Source of the DNA: Patella vulgata | Taxonomy: Eukaryota; Mollusca; Gastropoda; Patellidae | Reading direction: 5' to 3' | Assembly: GCF_932274485.2 (NCBI RefSeq) | Contig: NC_065886.2 | Location: forward strand, 32,289,501 to 32,353,500 | DNA: 64,000 nucleotides | The notes under the pieces: generated by a model | Databases searched by the model: none | What the model was told of the DNA's origin: nothing | What the model saw: the letters and a program-made list of their open reading frames with translations, nothing else | Position numbers and translations under genes: made by a program | In this document: in pieces, positions 45,481 through 57,294 of the stretch | Numbering within the stretch: position 1 is the stretch's first letter | How the letters are laid out: each line of letters starts with the position of its first letter

Positions 45481-48000
45481 CCAAGAGTTTATTTAGATTG
45501 AATAATAAATTGTATAAATTGAAATTCACAAGTGTCAACCGATACCTCAGTTGTTGTTTGGATATCATTTTGGACCGGGGAGTTCTCCAGCATTCAACCA
45601 CAACCAAAGAACAAAACGCACAACCGAATTCTAGAAATAAAGAAAACCCTATTATTTGGATTCCTGAGTGACCAATTCAGGTTGTAACCGAATATTACCC
45701 AAAATAGGTCATTCAAAATCTTGGAAAGAACAAGAATATAAAGTTTACGGGTCTTAACCTATATTTGATTCAAAGGAAGTGACGTATAAGAGTGTTAGTA
45801 AACAGAATTAACCGTAATCTGGAATCGACGTGAGCTGTTTCTCTATTATTGTTCTGTTTGTTTACTTAAACTGTACCTCGCTACTAAAGGACATCTCACC
45901 GATCCGCCATTACAGATTGGAACTTACTCTTTAAGTGTCAGATCTAAATGAAGAGTCCAGGGGAAGAACGATCTAAGTCACATTTCTGTCTTTTCACGTA
46001 ACAGACTTTTGGACGAGAATGCTTGACGTGAACTGAACAATGAGTTGGTTTAATTACAACTTCAAAATGATGTTTAATACGAATCATAATTACCAGTACA
46101 ACAACTGACTTCCACTTTTCATCCAAATTAAGGTCGTCCAAGATGTTATTTCAGAAGGGCCTTGGTTCGATGTGACTGATCATTTTTACCTGAAATTGAT
46201 TGTTCCACAGAAAGCTTATACAATTTGCTACCAGATGGCAACATTAACTGGTGTTCGTTGAAAAGGTGACTTAGATCGTTCTTCCCCAGGGCTCTTCAAA
46301 TATTAAGGCCATCTGTAGATCTCGTCAACGTCACGGGATGTAAACAGGGATAGGGCACCCTGTCATCAATCCGCCATTACAAACTGGAACTCACTCTGTG
46401 CCTTATATTAATCCCCTAATGGCCCAGTTTGTGGCGATTGGGTGTTAAACATCATCTCTCTATCTCTCAGGTCTGCTTAACCTCGTGGGTTATCTCCAGG
46501 TACCACGATGTCCTACCAAATATCTGTAACGCAACGAGCGTCGAGTGGAAGTTACCAAGTCTCTCCCTCTCTCTTTCTTTCTCTCTCTCATGTCTCTTTA
46601 ATTATAAATACACGAGGAAGAAGAAGTCAATAGTAACATCAACCAAGCGTTTTACCACTGTCTATGAATACATTCATCCGCTTCCTCGTCCGTAACAAAT
46701 GAGATCTTTAGGGAAATTAGTATTGGTATAACCAGTTAATATAAACGTCGAGTCGCTCGAGAAACCACCTCTTAATTGGTACTTGCTACTGATCTTTGGT
46801 TGGATTTCGCTGATTTTATTAGATTCATAAAGTCACTATCAGAAGGGATTTACGACGAACTTGTCGGTCAGGAGGTCAAAGTTCACAATCTAGTTCTGAG
46901 TAGTATTTTCATAAAGTCATCGACATTCTAACAATAGTCAAGACATCGGGCAGGGCTGGAAAATTATTTCGATTTCTTCCAGGGAATGCAAACTCCCCCC
47001 TGTCCACATAATCATATATTATATGACACTACTGGAATTTAGCGTCATGACAATAACGCGCTTAAAATACCCCCTCCCGCCAGTGCAGATCAGTCGCTTA
47101 TAGCCTATTGCAGTTTAAAACAATTTTCAAAAGTAAAATTATGATTGGTTCATAGACCACCCTGGTTAAAAGTGACAAGCGCGTCAATCGGTATTATATG
47201 TGATACAACATGTATACCAGAAAATTTAATCCATTTCCTTAGCTGTTGTGTCGCTCAGTGATTACGACGCTGGCATGCCAGCTAGGAGTTATGAGGTTCG
47301 CCCCCGGCGTTAGTCGCCCAAGCACCCTGTCTCGAGTTGTCCTTTGCGCAGGATGGAGGGCATGGGCTGGAATATTCGATGAGACGAAAACCAGGGGGTT
47401 CTTTGTAAACGTTCGTTAGCGTGTATAAGTAAGATCTTATGTTAGTTACAAAATAACCCATCCCTTTATCAGCCCCCCCACTCTTTCTCGCTCGCAGAAA
47501 TTGAAGTGAGAATATTACCAGGCTAGAATAATATTTCTTATATCAGATTGCATTATCCCGGTTGGTAGATAAAAGTAAAACATTGAACCTGTTTTTATTT
47601 CTTTTCTTTTTTCTCTCTTTCCTCTTCAGAAAAAAACCCCACAGGAACCTGAATAAAAAAATAGTAGATATATTTACAGGAATCAGAGCGCCAGCATGAT
47701 ATTGATTTATTCTTGACCTTATTTGGTAAATTGGAAGAGACAATAGAGACACGTTGAGTCAGTTTGATTTCCATTATGATGGCTGCATGTTAAATCTGAT
47801 TGCTGTTTCATAAGAATTGACCATATAAGTGTCCAAATTTGATTTAGTTCGGAGACGGATATTAGGTTTTCAAGGGTCTTTTCAGTTGATACAATAGAGC
47901 CGTCTGCGTCTGTCGGTTGTTTGTCATATTTAGATCGTTATGATGTCTGTTACGTCACCAAAGTGTCAGATACAATATTACAGTCAGCTTAATTAAAGCG
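45481..48000. other. No gene seen; SINE scraps
   Basis: A piece with the tail of the family-2 relatives lies at about 46395-46470 (CCCAGTTTGTGGCGATTGGG). A tRNA-derived SINE, different from families 1 and 2, is at about 47240-47440 (TGTGTCGCTCAGTGATTACG; GGTTCGCCCCCGG). GATCGTTCTTCCCC and its partial inverse near 45960 and 46275 form an inverted pair about 300 bp apart. Confidence 0.4.
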
Positions 48001-48014
48001 TGTCTGTTGGGGGA

Positions 48015-48420
48015 CCGAGGGAGCGAGAGAGAGAGAGAGGGGGGGGGGGGGCTGCGCATTTGAAAGATCAGGAGGGGTTTTCCAGAGGTCAGGCCATACA
48101 GCTAGGGACAATCTGGTCGGAGGATTAAAACATATCCGTGCATCATTTATCACATCTAGTAACTAGATAATTAGAGGGGGAATGAGAGAGCGAGGGGGAG
48201 AGAGGGGGAGGGAGGGGGGAGTAGGAGTGAGAGAGTTTCATGACAATATACACTACATTAATTATATTCGTGGGTATATCAACGTTACTGCACAACACCT
48301 GAAAGAGAGAAGCGAGATAGAGGGAGAGAGAGGGGGAGGGGAGGGGAGGGAGGGGGCAAGTAAAAGTGAGAGTGTCGTGACAATATACACTACACTAATT
48401 ATACGAATTTTCTTGTGGGG
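48015..48420. repeat. Purine-rich tandem duplication (GAGAGG / GGGAGG tracts)
   Basis: A GAGAGAGG-G run at 48025-48050 is followed by two copies of a segment made of a GGGGAGAGAGGGGGAGGG-like tract and GACAATATACACTACA...AATTATA (about 48176-48270 and 48313-48410). Confidence 0.6.
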
Positions 48421-48428
48421 GTGGGGGG

Positions 48429-48890
48429 GCTACCAAGGGATATTTTACGTGCAAGCTAATGTGTACGCGGGACCCTTTTTTCATCCCATCTGAAAGACTA
48501 GACAGATGTCCTTGTCAGGCCCACTGTGCTGCACCTCTGACAAGGGGAAACCGCGCCGGAAACGTCTCTCACCGTGCCAAATATCTTCCTAACCACACTA
48601 CATGATATGTGTACATCTTCATTAGCCCGGGAGTGCCCCACCCCCGTTTGTAATTGATACAGGATGGTGGGGGGTTGGCAAGGGACAACGTTTAGTCGTT
48701 CGGATGTGACGTAGGACGTAAAAGAACCCTTGGAATTCGATATAAGAATTAGCCGTGGCGCGGCTGTTCGAGAGTAAAATGTCCCTCATAGCAAACTGTA
48801 TGGCGTATGCCCGTTTTCATTAACCCAGTCCGTGTAGAGCAGTTGGACGTTAGGTGCAGAATGCTTGGATGTTAAATTCAATTTGTTTCA
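48429..48890. repeat. Two SINE family 1 fragments in opposite orientation
   Basis: 48429-48572 reads on minus (AAGGGATATTTTACGTGCAAG; CTGACAAGGGGAAACC). 48645-48890 reads on plus (TAGTCGTTCGGATGTGACG; CAAACTGTATGGCGTATGCC). Confidence 0.55.
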
Positions 48891-50383
48891 CTTAAAGTAC
48901 TCAATATCATCCAAAACCTTCGACAATAAAAACATGTATAATTTGTCAATTTTCATCAAGGTGGTGTGGTGATCGTACCGGGAAAAGATGGGCTTCTGAT
49001 ATCCAATATTTAAGACAAAATAAACATTTTACGATCGGTACACGAATCGTGTACCATAGTGCGTTTCAGCGCAATTTGATACAAGCGACTCGGAAGAACA
49101 AGGTTAGACATATTCCACAAGTCATGTGAAACATTGACCCCATATTCTTATCTGGAGAGCATGCGCAATAAATAATATCGGTGTAGCCTTGAATAACCAG
49201 ACGCTAGAGATTGCCATTCGATTGAGACTTTTGGCGTATTTCGCCGAACATAACTGCTTTGAAATTAGAGTAAAAACGGAAACGATTGAATGTAAATCAG
49301 TTTATTTACATTTATATTACGTTCTTATATACGTTGCGACCCATTTGTGTCAATTTGTAGGTCCCGAATATTAGCGATTTACCTCCTTTAACATTCATTA
49401 TTTATCCGCCTTTAGGATTCACGTAATACTTCGCTATAAACAATTCTTGACTGTTGGCATAGTTGAAGTCCGTTTTATTTTGCTCGGTTGCTCATTATAC
49501 ATATGTCCAAAAAAATGTTTTCGTGTATCAAGCTTCAAAGAAGTATTCTTTAGTAGCTTGATCGATTAACGTCTGCTTCTACGAAACTGATATCACAGAT
49601 AAGATTTGAGAGAAGCCGAAACTGGCGACTGTATATTAGAATATGATTTTGCATTGGTCTAATGGGAATAATCCAAAATCCCTATCTTGAAATTTATAAT
49701 TTGTAACAGTCATGTTAAATGAAAAAATAATATAGCAATTTTATTGATGCCATTTTGAATATCTTGACTTACAAATATGGCGTAGTTGTTATTTGCCAGT
49801 TAATTGAAACATGTACTTTGTAGAAGGCATGTTAACCGAAGAGAATAATAATCGATTACAAGGGGCCATTTTAAATCAATTATAACCCCAGTTTTATCAG
49901 AAAGGTCACAATTAATTGAAACTGACACCTCTGGGGAATAAATTGGACACATTGAGTCACAGTGTAGTTTGTTGAAGCAATTACATCGACTTTAATCGTA
50001 TTGGGATGTCTCTAATACCATTATGTTTTGAATAATATGTGGACGTAAGCGACCTCGTCTGTCAGAGAAGAAGAAGACAGTTCAAACATGTACACCGCCA
50101 AGCGTTAAATGAAGACAGCGAAATGTGTCCATCTAAAAAAAACACCGAGTGAATATTCTCTTCGATTACAAGTGAGAAATTATTCTCAAGGAAATTGTAG
50201 ACCAAGAAATTCAATTGTCGACCAACACGTTTGAGAAGCTTTTCGTCTGTTTCGACATTTTGGATGAGCTTGTGAGTGGCAGATTAAGTTTGTTGAGACA
50301 TTCTGTAAATTGTGATATATTGGTCCAGCCGCGTTGAACAATGTTGAACAATGTTTTCTCCATTATTGATAGATAATAAACTT
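48891..50383. other. AT-rich DNA, no gene seen
   Basis: Short ORFs only, none recognised. No repeat structure beyond simple AT richness noticed. Confidence 0.4.
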
Positions 50384-50795
50384 TCTAGATAGTAAAACCG
50401 TGTACAGTTTTATCTGGTGGGGTGGGGTAGTCCTAGTGGTTCGACGCCTTCTAGATGGTAAACCGTAGACAATTTGTACGGTCATTGATACAATGGTCTA
50501 ATGGCGAGATTGGGTAATCCTAGTGGTTCGACGCCTTCTAGATGGTAAAACCGTAAACAATTTGTACATTCATTGATACAATGCTCAATAGCGAGGTTGG
50601 GTAGTCCTAGTGGTTAAAAGCTTTATAGATGGTAAAACCGTGCACACACAACAATTTTCTCAGGTGGGGTTGGGTAGTCCGAGTGGTTCGACGCCTTTTA
50701 GATGGTAAAACCGTGGACAATTCATTGATACAATGGTCTATGGCGGGGTTGGGCAACTCTACTAGTTCAACGTCTTCTAGATGGTAAATCTCACG
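50384..50795 (+). repeat. Tandem repeat, about six units of 65-88 bp
   Basis: Units contain TAGATGGTAAAACCGTG, ATTGATACAATGGTCTAATG and GGTTGGGTAGTCCTAGTGGT. The starts at about 50384, 50449, 50537, 50621, 50698 and 50775 give variable unit lengths. Confidence 0.7.
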
Positions 50796-50894
50796 TTCAC
50801 AGTTTTGCGTTCATTGATTTTCTCTAAAAGTCCACCTGGCAGATGGAATTCAACCGTAGAGCAGGCGGTAATGCTTCAGTCAAGGCAAACATTC

Positions 50895-51170
50895 TCTCAT
50901 GTTAAACTGCAGAGTATATGCCCATTTCCCTAAGCCCTGTCAGTGCAGAAAAGTAGGATGGTAACCTGACTGGACGAAACAGAGGTCTAATGTATACATA
51001 GCGTGCACCTAAAAGTAAAAGAACCCTTGGTACTTGGGATTCTACGAAAATTAAGGGGAAACACCAGTGTCCGAGCAAAATGTCCGTCATAGCACACTAC
51101 ATGGCGCATATCCGTATTCATTAACCCGCTTGGTGCAGAAACGTCTGCCGTTAACCCCTCGTTTAATTTT
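50895..51170 (+). repeat. SINE family 1, rearranged copy
   Basis: The 3' module (CATGTTAAACTGCAGAGTATATG; GTGCAGAAAAGTAGGATGG) occurs once before and once after the middle module (GTGCACCTAAAAGTAAAAGA). Confidence 0.5.
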
Positions 51171-52496
51171 ATTATATTTATGTGGAATGTAGACCCAACA
51201 CACCGTATATGGAGTTATCACATCAACGGACTAAATTCTAAAGATCAAAGAAAACTGCCGACTTAAGTTTATCAGATAATAAGATAATGATCATTCACAG
51301 ACAGACATTCACACGGACAACGGACATGAACTCACAGGTCATTAAAATAGGTGACAGGCCTAGTACCATACTAAACTTACGCTGTCTATCTACAAATAGC
51401 TCCGATTGAGAACAGACTCTTAGCCAGATGACCGATGTTTTAAGACCTAAATCGAAAAGAACTAAGGATATTTTAAGAAATATATATTATACCCGGCTTT
51501 CATTTAATAAAATTAAAATGGTTTAGTCTTTCTGTGTATAACAGAAGTAGGGCCACGGTACAAAACAGTATACTAATTGTTAGATATGGTGGCCATTTAG
51601 GGCAGAGATCTATTCTCGAAGTAGAGTAATTAGTTCTCTGTGTACATAATGGCCTAGTACACCCAATACTTAATTAAACTTGTTTTTCATTTAAATCTTC
51701 TGCTCCAACAGCCATTTTCTCGGTAACCTACCCAGCGCCAATGGCGATGTCTAGCCGATAACCTCACACACTAAGTCAGTCATGTGATGTATATTAAATA
51801 TCTTTGTCATAACCAAACAATAAAGACCGCTATGTACAATGATTACGGGCACCTGCTTTTATAGATGATGGCACCTCGCGTCATTCAACAGCCCAATAAT
51901 AAACCCGGAATGATTGTCCTTCATTCCGGCCTGTTATTATTACTTGGTGGCAAACTCAGTGATTTTCCCCAAGCGTCTGACAATATTGATATGAATTATT
52001 TGCCGGCTTTATCTGGAAATAATTGAGACGCAACTTGTCATTTTGAGTAATTGTTTTCCTGGGGGGAATCTTGGCACGGATCAATCTTAATTTTAGGATT
52101 TTTCTACTGCTAGAGAAAGATAGATTTAAATCTCTAAAAAGATATCACGTCTTTATCGGATAGAAAAGACTTTTTGTTAATGTTGAGCCAAGGCAGTGGA
52201 GATATGGAATTGAATGTCCACTCAAAACAGTTGGTGGTTGACAACATATCCTATATTATTTTGTAATTTATTTGGGCAAAGGTGTATTTAACTGAGCAGG
52301 GGGGGGGGGGGGGGTAGTGGACCCGGAGAAAAGCCACGAAGTGACGCAGGTGACTCTACGCCTTGCAACATACAATTGTTAACAGACCTTATAATATAAA
52401 GCTCGGGCTTAAACCACATGGCCATCCAACCCCGATTTGTGTATTCACATATATAAGGTTTTAACAGATCAGGAGATCTTAGCCAGACAATGGCCT
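51171..52496. other. No gene seen
   Basis: Mixed AT-rich DNA with one poly-G run at 52301-52313. No ORF above 60 codons that looks coding. Confidence 0.4.
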
Positions 52497-53160
52497 CCTA
52501 CACTTCATCGAATTCCAGCTGGCAATGGTTATTTTACGTGCATTCTAACGTAATCACGGGACGTCGGCTGTTCGTATGATCCGAAGTACTAGAGACTGTT
52601 TCTTGCCAGACCCTCCATCTATCACGAATGACAAGAGGAAGCCAGACTAGAAAATCCTAAGAAACTTTTTAAACCAAGATCGCGATTGCACCCATGACCC
52701 TTTGATTAGTGAACAAGCGCCTTGGTTCCAATGTGTTAAAACAGTTACGACCAAGTATCTACTTATCGGCTTTATTTCAACTATTAACACGGGTTGCCAG
52801 TCACCACAACGTTAGCCAAACAGCCGTTTTGTCGTCCGAACTGTTCATGAAAGAGATAAGTGAAGTATCAACACAGGATGACATCGCAGGCGAAACACAA
52901 TGAAATGAAATGGGGTTTATAGTCCTACTGTTCTGCTCTGATTGAGCTAATACGCCATACAGTGTGCCATGGGGGAAATTTTGATCTGTCAGTGGCGCTA
53001 CGGCCTACTACCAAGGGATTTTTTTATGTGTACGTCAATGTGTACACGGACCTCGGTTTTTCGTCCCATCCGAACGGTAATACGCTGTCCCTTGTCAAGC
53101 ACTAGTCCTGCACCACTGACAAGGGGGCATCTTTCTCGGCCAACAACGAGGTCGAACACG
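52497..53160 (-). repeat. Two SINE family 1 copies
   Basis: 52497-52650 is a degraded piece (ATCGAATTCCAGCTGGCAA). 52898-53160 is better preserved (GAAATGAAATGGGGTTTATA; CACTGACAAGGGGGCATC; GGTCGAACACGGGAC as reversed B box). Confidence 0.6.
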
Positions 53161-53879
53161 GGACTATCTCGTGAATTATCTATGAATTTAAGAAAAACGA
53201 CGCCTGACATCTTCCTCTGAAGATGATCGAAAGGTAATTCCCTGGAATATGATGTAAGATAGACCCACGTAGCAAGAGATGATATATGGGTATGTAAAGA
53301 TATGTCGGAAGAGGATATCATGGAATCAGTTCATAACCCATTAAAAGACGAGAATAAAAAATGTTGGAGGTTGCAGCCCAGCAGAGTATTCCCCAGAGAA
53401 TAAAATGGAGTTGTATATATCAGACGAACATGATAAAAATCCTTCAATTATCGATCAAACAAGGATCCTAGGGTTTTTTTTTATATTTCTAGACCAAGTT
53501 TATTAAAGATGCATTATGTAAGATTTAGATAAAGAAATGACAGTTCCCGCTGTAATAGTTATAAAAATAGATAGTGACAATATGTTGAAAATATCAATCA
53601 AATTACTTCAGTCTGGGCTGAGTTATCGTCGTTAACAAAGCAGCGTAGTCTCAATTGTCATTGCTACCGTTGCTACGATAATAAACAAACTCGATTATTC
53701 ATTTTTAAATTAAATCCTTAACTGCCAATCATACTTAAATCTGGTAAAAATTAAATCCAGCGAGTTGATTATGGGCATGCCAAATGAAAGATTATCATTA
53801 GGCAGGTTTAGCTCTAGAATACTGCATCTTTAAACCGAAAGCTCATATCAGCTGAGGAAACTAAATGCCTGTACAATGT
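53161..53879. other. No gene seen
   Basis: AT-rich unique sequence with a T run at 53474. Nothing recognised. Confidence 0.4.
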
Positions 53880-55010
53880 TGAATACTGCACATGGTTTCC
53901 CCCTGTCAGTGGTGGATATGACATTGGCAAGACACAGCGTTGTTGGCCCCGGACAAAGCATTGCACTAAGGCCCCTACACACGCAACTACTGTATCCTCC
54001 TTCCAACAAAATCAATGTTTATAAACATTTGTCACTATATGCACCCGGTCAACTGCTCAGCGTACCCATACAAGTCGGTCGTGGGCAGAGTGCCTAGTCG
54101 TTCGGATGGACGAATAATCAAGGTCACGCCCAGGCGTGCCCGTAAAAGACCCTAGATAGTTGGAAATTGAGATAAAATTAGGATGTGGTGCCAATGATTT
54201 AATAAAGTTATCTCTATAGCACACTGCATGTCATATGCCAGTCTTCGTTAAACTGATCGGTGCAAAAACGTTAAACCCCTTTTCAGTTATTATCACTTCA
54301 GATATTCCATCTACAAACCTTCACAGATTTAAATGAAAACTGACAAAATCATGAATGAACTAAAGATATAGAACTATTTTTTTTATAATTTTACCATTAC
54401 ATTTGGGTGTGAAATAACAAAAGCTCTGTCATAGAAATAGGTTTTTAGTAAGTTAGTTAATTCCCCCCTGGGATGAACCAAGGGAATTGTGACAGCCTGT
54501 TAGTCGTTGTTATCACGTGTCTGTCAATCATAGCACGTGCTCCCCTAGAGATCGATAGTAAATATAAGATATCGTATTCTAACGTTTATTTTTCTTCTTG
54601 ATATAAATGAAATGAACTGAAATGTGTTTTATAACGTCTTACTTTTCTGCACCAATCGGGATAATGAAGACGGGAATATGCTATCTATAATAGTAAGTGC
54701 AGGAAGACCGCACTGGACACAAACAAAACAGATAAGACAAACCTACGGACAAGATAAACTACACCGACACTGCTTTGCTCCTACTGGGCTAATGAGGGAC
54801 ATATTGCCCTACGACCTACTCTTATATCGAATTCCAACTGCGAGGGGATCCAGGGGATATTTTAAGTGCACGCCAATGTGTACACAGGACCTCGATTTCC
54901 GGTCCCATCCGAACGACTATACGTTGTCTCTTGTCAAGGCCTCCGTCCTTCACCACCGGAATCAAACGAGTGACCTCCAGGTTAGCGAGCCCCCGTTGAA
55001 GTTATCTAGG
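53880..55010. repeat. SINE family 1 copies, plus then minus
   Basis: 53880-54285 on plus (TTCCCCCTGTCAGTGGTGGA; AGTCGTTCGGATGGACG; CACACTGCATGTCATATGCC), with an internal insert. 54604-55005 on minus (TGAAATGTGTTTTATAACGTC; CCAATGTGTACACAGGACC). Between them is AT-rich DNA. Confidence 0.55.
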
Positions 55011-56091
55011 AAATGGTAAATATTAAAAATTAAAACATATTGCACGAGTACACCAGTAAAAACTTAACTCGTGTTTCAATCTAATAGTACAGAAGAAGAC
55101 AATCTAACATATTTCAAACCACAGGGTCTTTTTGATTTAAAATTAAATACATGCAAAAGATAAACGGATCTAGCCTCCTACTTTCGAATGGAGGAAATTT
55201 TGCACGGACAGCACCGTTTCCGCCTACCTTTAATTCGATTTCCAACTGCCAGGGGATCATTCAGGCTGCCGATTGTTCCATCCAAACGTTGATATATAAT
55301 TGTCTCTTGCTTCAATTTTTCTTTTTAATTTTCGTATATTGTCGGTCTCAGATCATTTATCTTCATTTAAAAATTTGATTGATGACTTGAAATATTCCTC
55401 TCTCTATTCCACGTGTCTCACAACATGACACCTGTCTCACAACCTGACAAGTAGCGCGTGACGTGTTTCTCATTCCCACTAATAATTGCAACTGCTTATA
55501 CATGTATTAAGAACAGGCCTCATTTTCTTTATCAAAAACAAAATAAAAACTAAAAGAAATAGATATGACAAGACTTGTATATTTTATGGGGCTTTGGCTT
55601 ATCTTCCTATCAGAAGTACGGGTCTCGTTTTCTTTGAGTTCACTGCCCGAATTTCAGCCCCTAACAGTAAGAGGTCAAATTACTTTAAAGGGCGAATTCG
55701 GAATTACAAAACACGAATTCGGAATTACAAAACACGAATTAGAATTTACTATTGGTTCATTTCAATCAATATTCATATTGTTATCTTACCGAGAAAATAC
55801 GTGCTACAAATCTCAAATATTTAAGTCACAATGAAAAGTATTTTAATATCAGATCTGCCCATTAGTCCCGGGTGCCATTATTTGTAATGAGAAATTTCCA
55901 TGGACGACGCAAAACATATCTTACTACAAATGTCTTACAACTCAATGTGGGATCAATTAAAAAAAGGCTATTTAACAAAAAGAAAAAACAGGCAAACTTG
56001 TAGACTGGATCAAACAGGGACTCACGATTGCCATTCAATTTGGTTTGCTCACCCAACATAATTGAATATACAGTTTATATGCAGTTTAAAT
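55011..56091. other. AT-rich DNA with a 24-bp tandem duplication; no gene seen
   Basis: A small family-1 SINE scrap is at 55188-55255. CACGAATTCGGAATTACAAAA-type units repeat near 55685-55745. The ORFs across 55486-55834 look non-coding. Confidence 0.4.
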
Positions 56092-56295
56092 GTGCTTGAT
56101 CATAAGACCTATCATTTAGTCAAGTGGCATGGTTTCGATTCCCCGAGTAGGATCACCTGTCTAACCTTTTGGGTTTTCTCCGGGTTCTCCGGTTTCCTCA
56201 TACTTCTAAAGACCCATACACGCAAGTGAATTATTGAAATTAAATTGAACCCGAAGTGGTTTGTGTCGAGTCGACGTTAAATCCCATTCTGCTCT

Positions 56296-56330
<35 letters not shown>

Positions 56331-56335
56331 CATCG
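56092..56335 (+). repeat. SINE (family 2 relative) plus CT microsatellite
   Basis: GGTTTCGATTCCCCGAGTAGG, GAACCCGAAGTGGTTTGTG and GTTAAATCCCATTCTG match the SINE at 28152; a CT run follows at 56305-56331. Confidence 0.6.
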
Positions 56336-57000
56336 AGCCATGACCCCTTCTGGGTCACAATCAAGTGAATAAAAAAAACAATAAATATAATAATAAGGTC
56401 GAGTGTACAGTAATTATCAGATAATGACACGACCACCATCATATTCTAAACAACATTTATTACTGTAATATAACCTAGTCAAGTGTCCATTCCTAGTTAT
56501 TATCCAATCCACAGGGACGGACTGAGTGCCATTTGAGTGTAAATGGTGCTTTCTAGGGTTTATCCTGGTGTTTTTGGCTTATGCACCAATTTGGAGCATG
56601 ACAAATTCAAGAATAAAAAGGTTCCGAAAACTAAAGAATGGACCTCAATTACTTTAGAACATTAGCTTCGTTAGCCCCCACTCTTTAGACCCGTTATAAT
56701 TCATTATTCTAGAACCGGATTCTTGTCTCATATCACTGGAAATGGCATTTCCAGAATTTTAGTTTTCGAAATTTTCCGGGGGAGGCCACCCGTGCGCCCC
56801 TATCCATGGTCTCTGGATCCGTCCTTGAAATATAAAAGAACCCTTGGCAGTTAGAATGCCAAGAAAAGAGTAGGCCATAGCGCCGCTGTCCATGCAAAAT
56901 TTCAAACTTTCCCTCAGAACAGGTGGTATGGCCTATACCCGTCTTCATTAGCCCAATCAGAGCAGAACAGTAGGACGTAAAATCACATTTCATTTCGCTC
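56336..57000. other. No gene; SINE family 1 fragment at 56826-56998
   Basis: Unique DNA to about 56825, then a 3' SINE piece on plus (AAAAGAACCCTTGGCAGTTAG; CAGAACAGTAGGACGTAAAA). Confidence 0.5.
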
Positions 57001-57189
57001 CATTTCTATTCTGTTGGGAGTTTAATTTAAGCCGAAAGTTAACAAAATGGCGAATTTTCAAACATAACACAAGCAGTATCTTTCAAAATTTATATACCCA
57101 TCAGTTATCTTTGTCGATCCATTTAAAAAAAAACCCTGGTCCATAAACTAAACTGCATTTCAAATTATCAAGAAGGTCCAATTTGTTTT

Positions 57190-57294
57190 TTTAAATTCAA
57201 AATGGACCAAAGAACATTTGTATTTTATTATAAATAATCAGTTGAAACGGAGACGTGACATATACCAAACTTAACCTGAAAGAAAATCATCAAA
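57190..57294 (+). promoter_or_regulatory. Core promoter of gene I
   Basis: AATGGACCAAAGAACA (57201-57216) and TATAAATA (57229-57236) stand at the same spacing from the ATG as in gene A. The upstream sequence (CATTTCAAATTATCAAGAAG) has no MITE. No divergent partner exon is seen on the other side. Confidence 0.65.

Noticed and set aside
54624-55019. 131-aa plus-strand ORF
   Set aside because: Lies across a SINE family 1 copy; similar ORFs appear in other copies of the SINE by chance.
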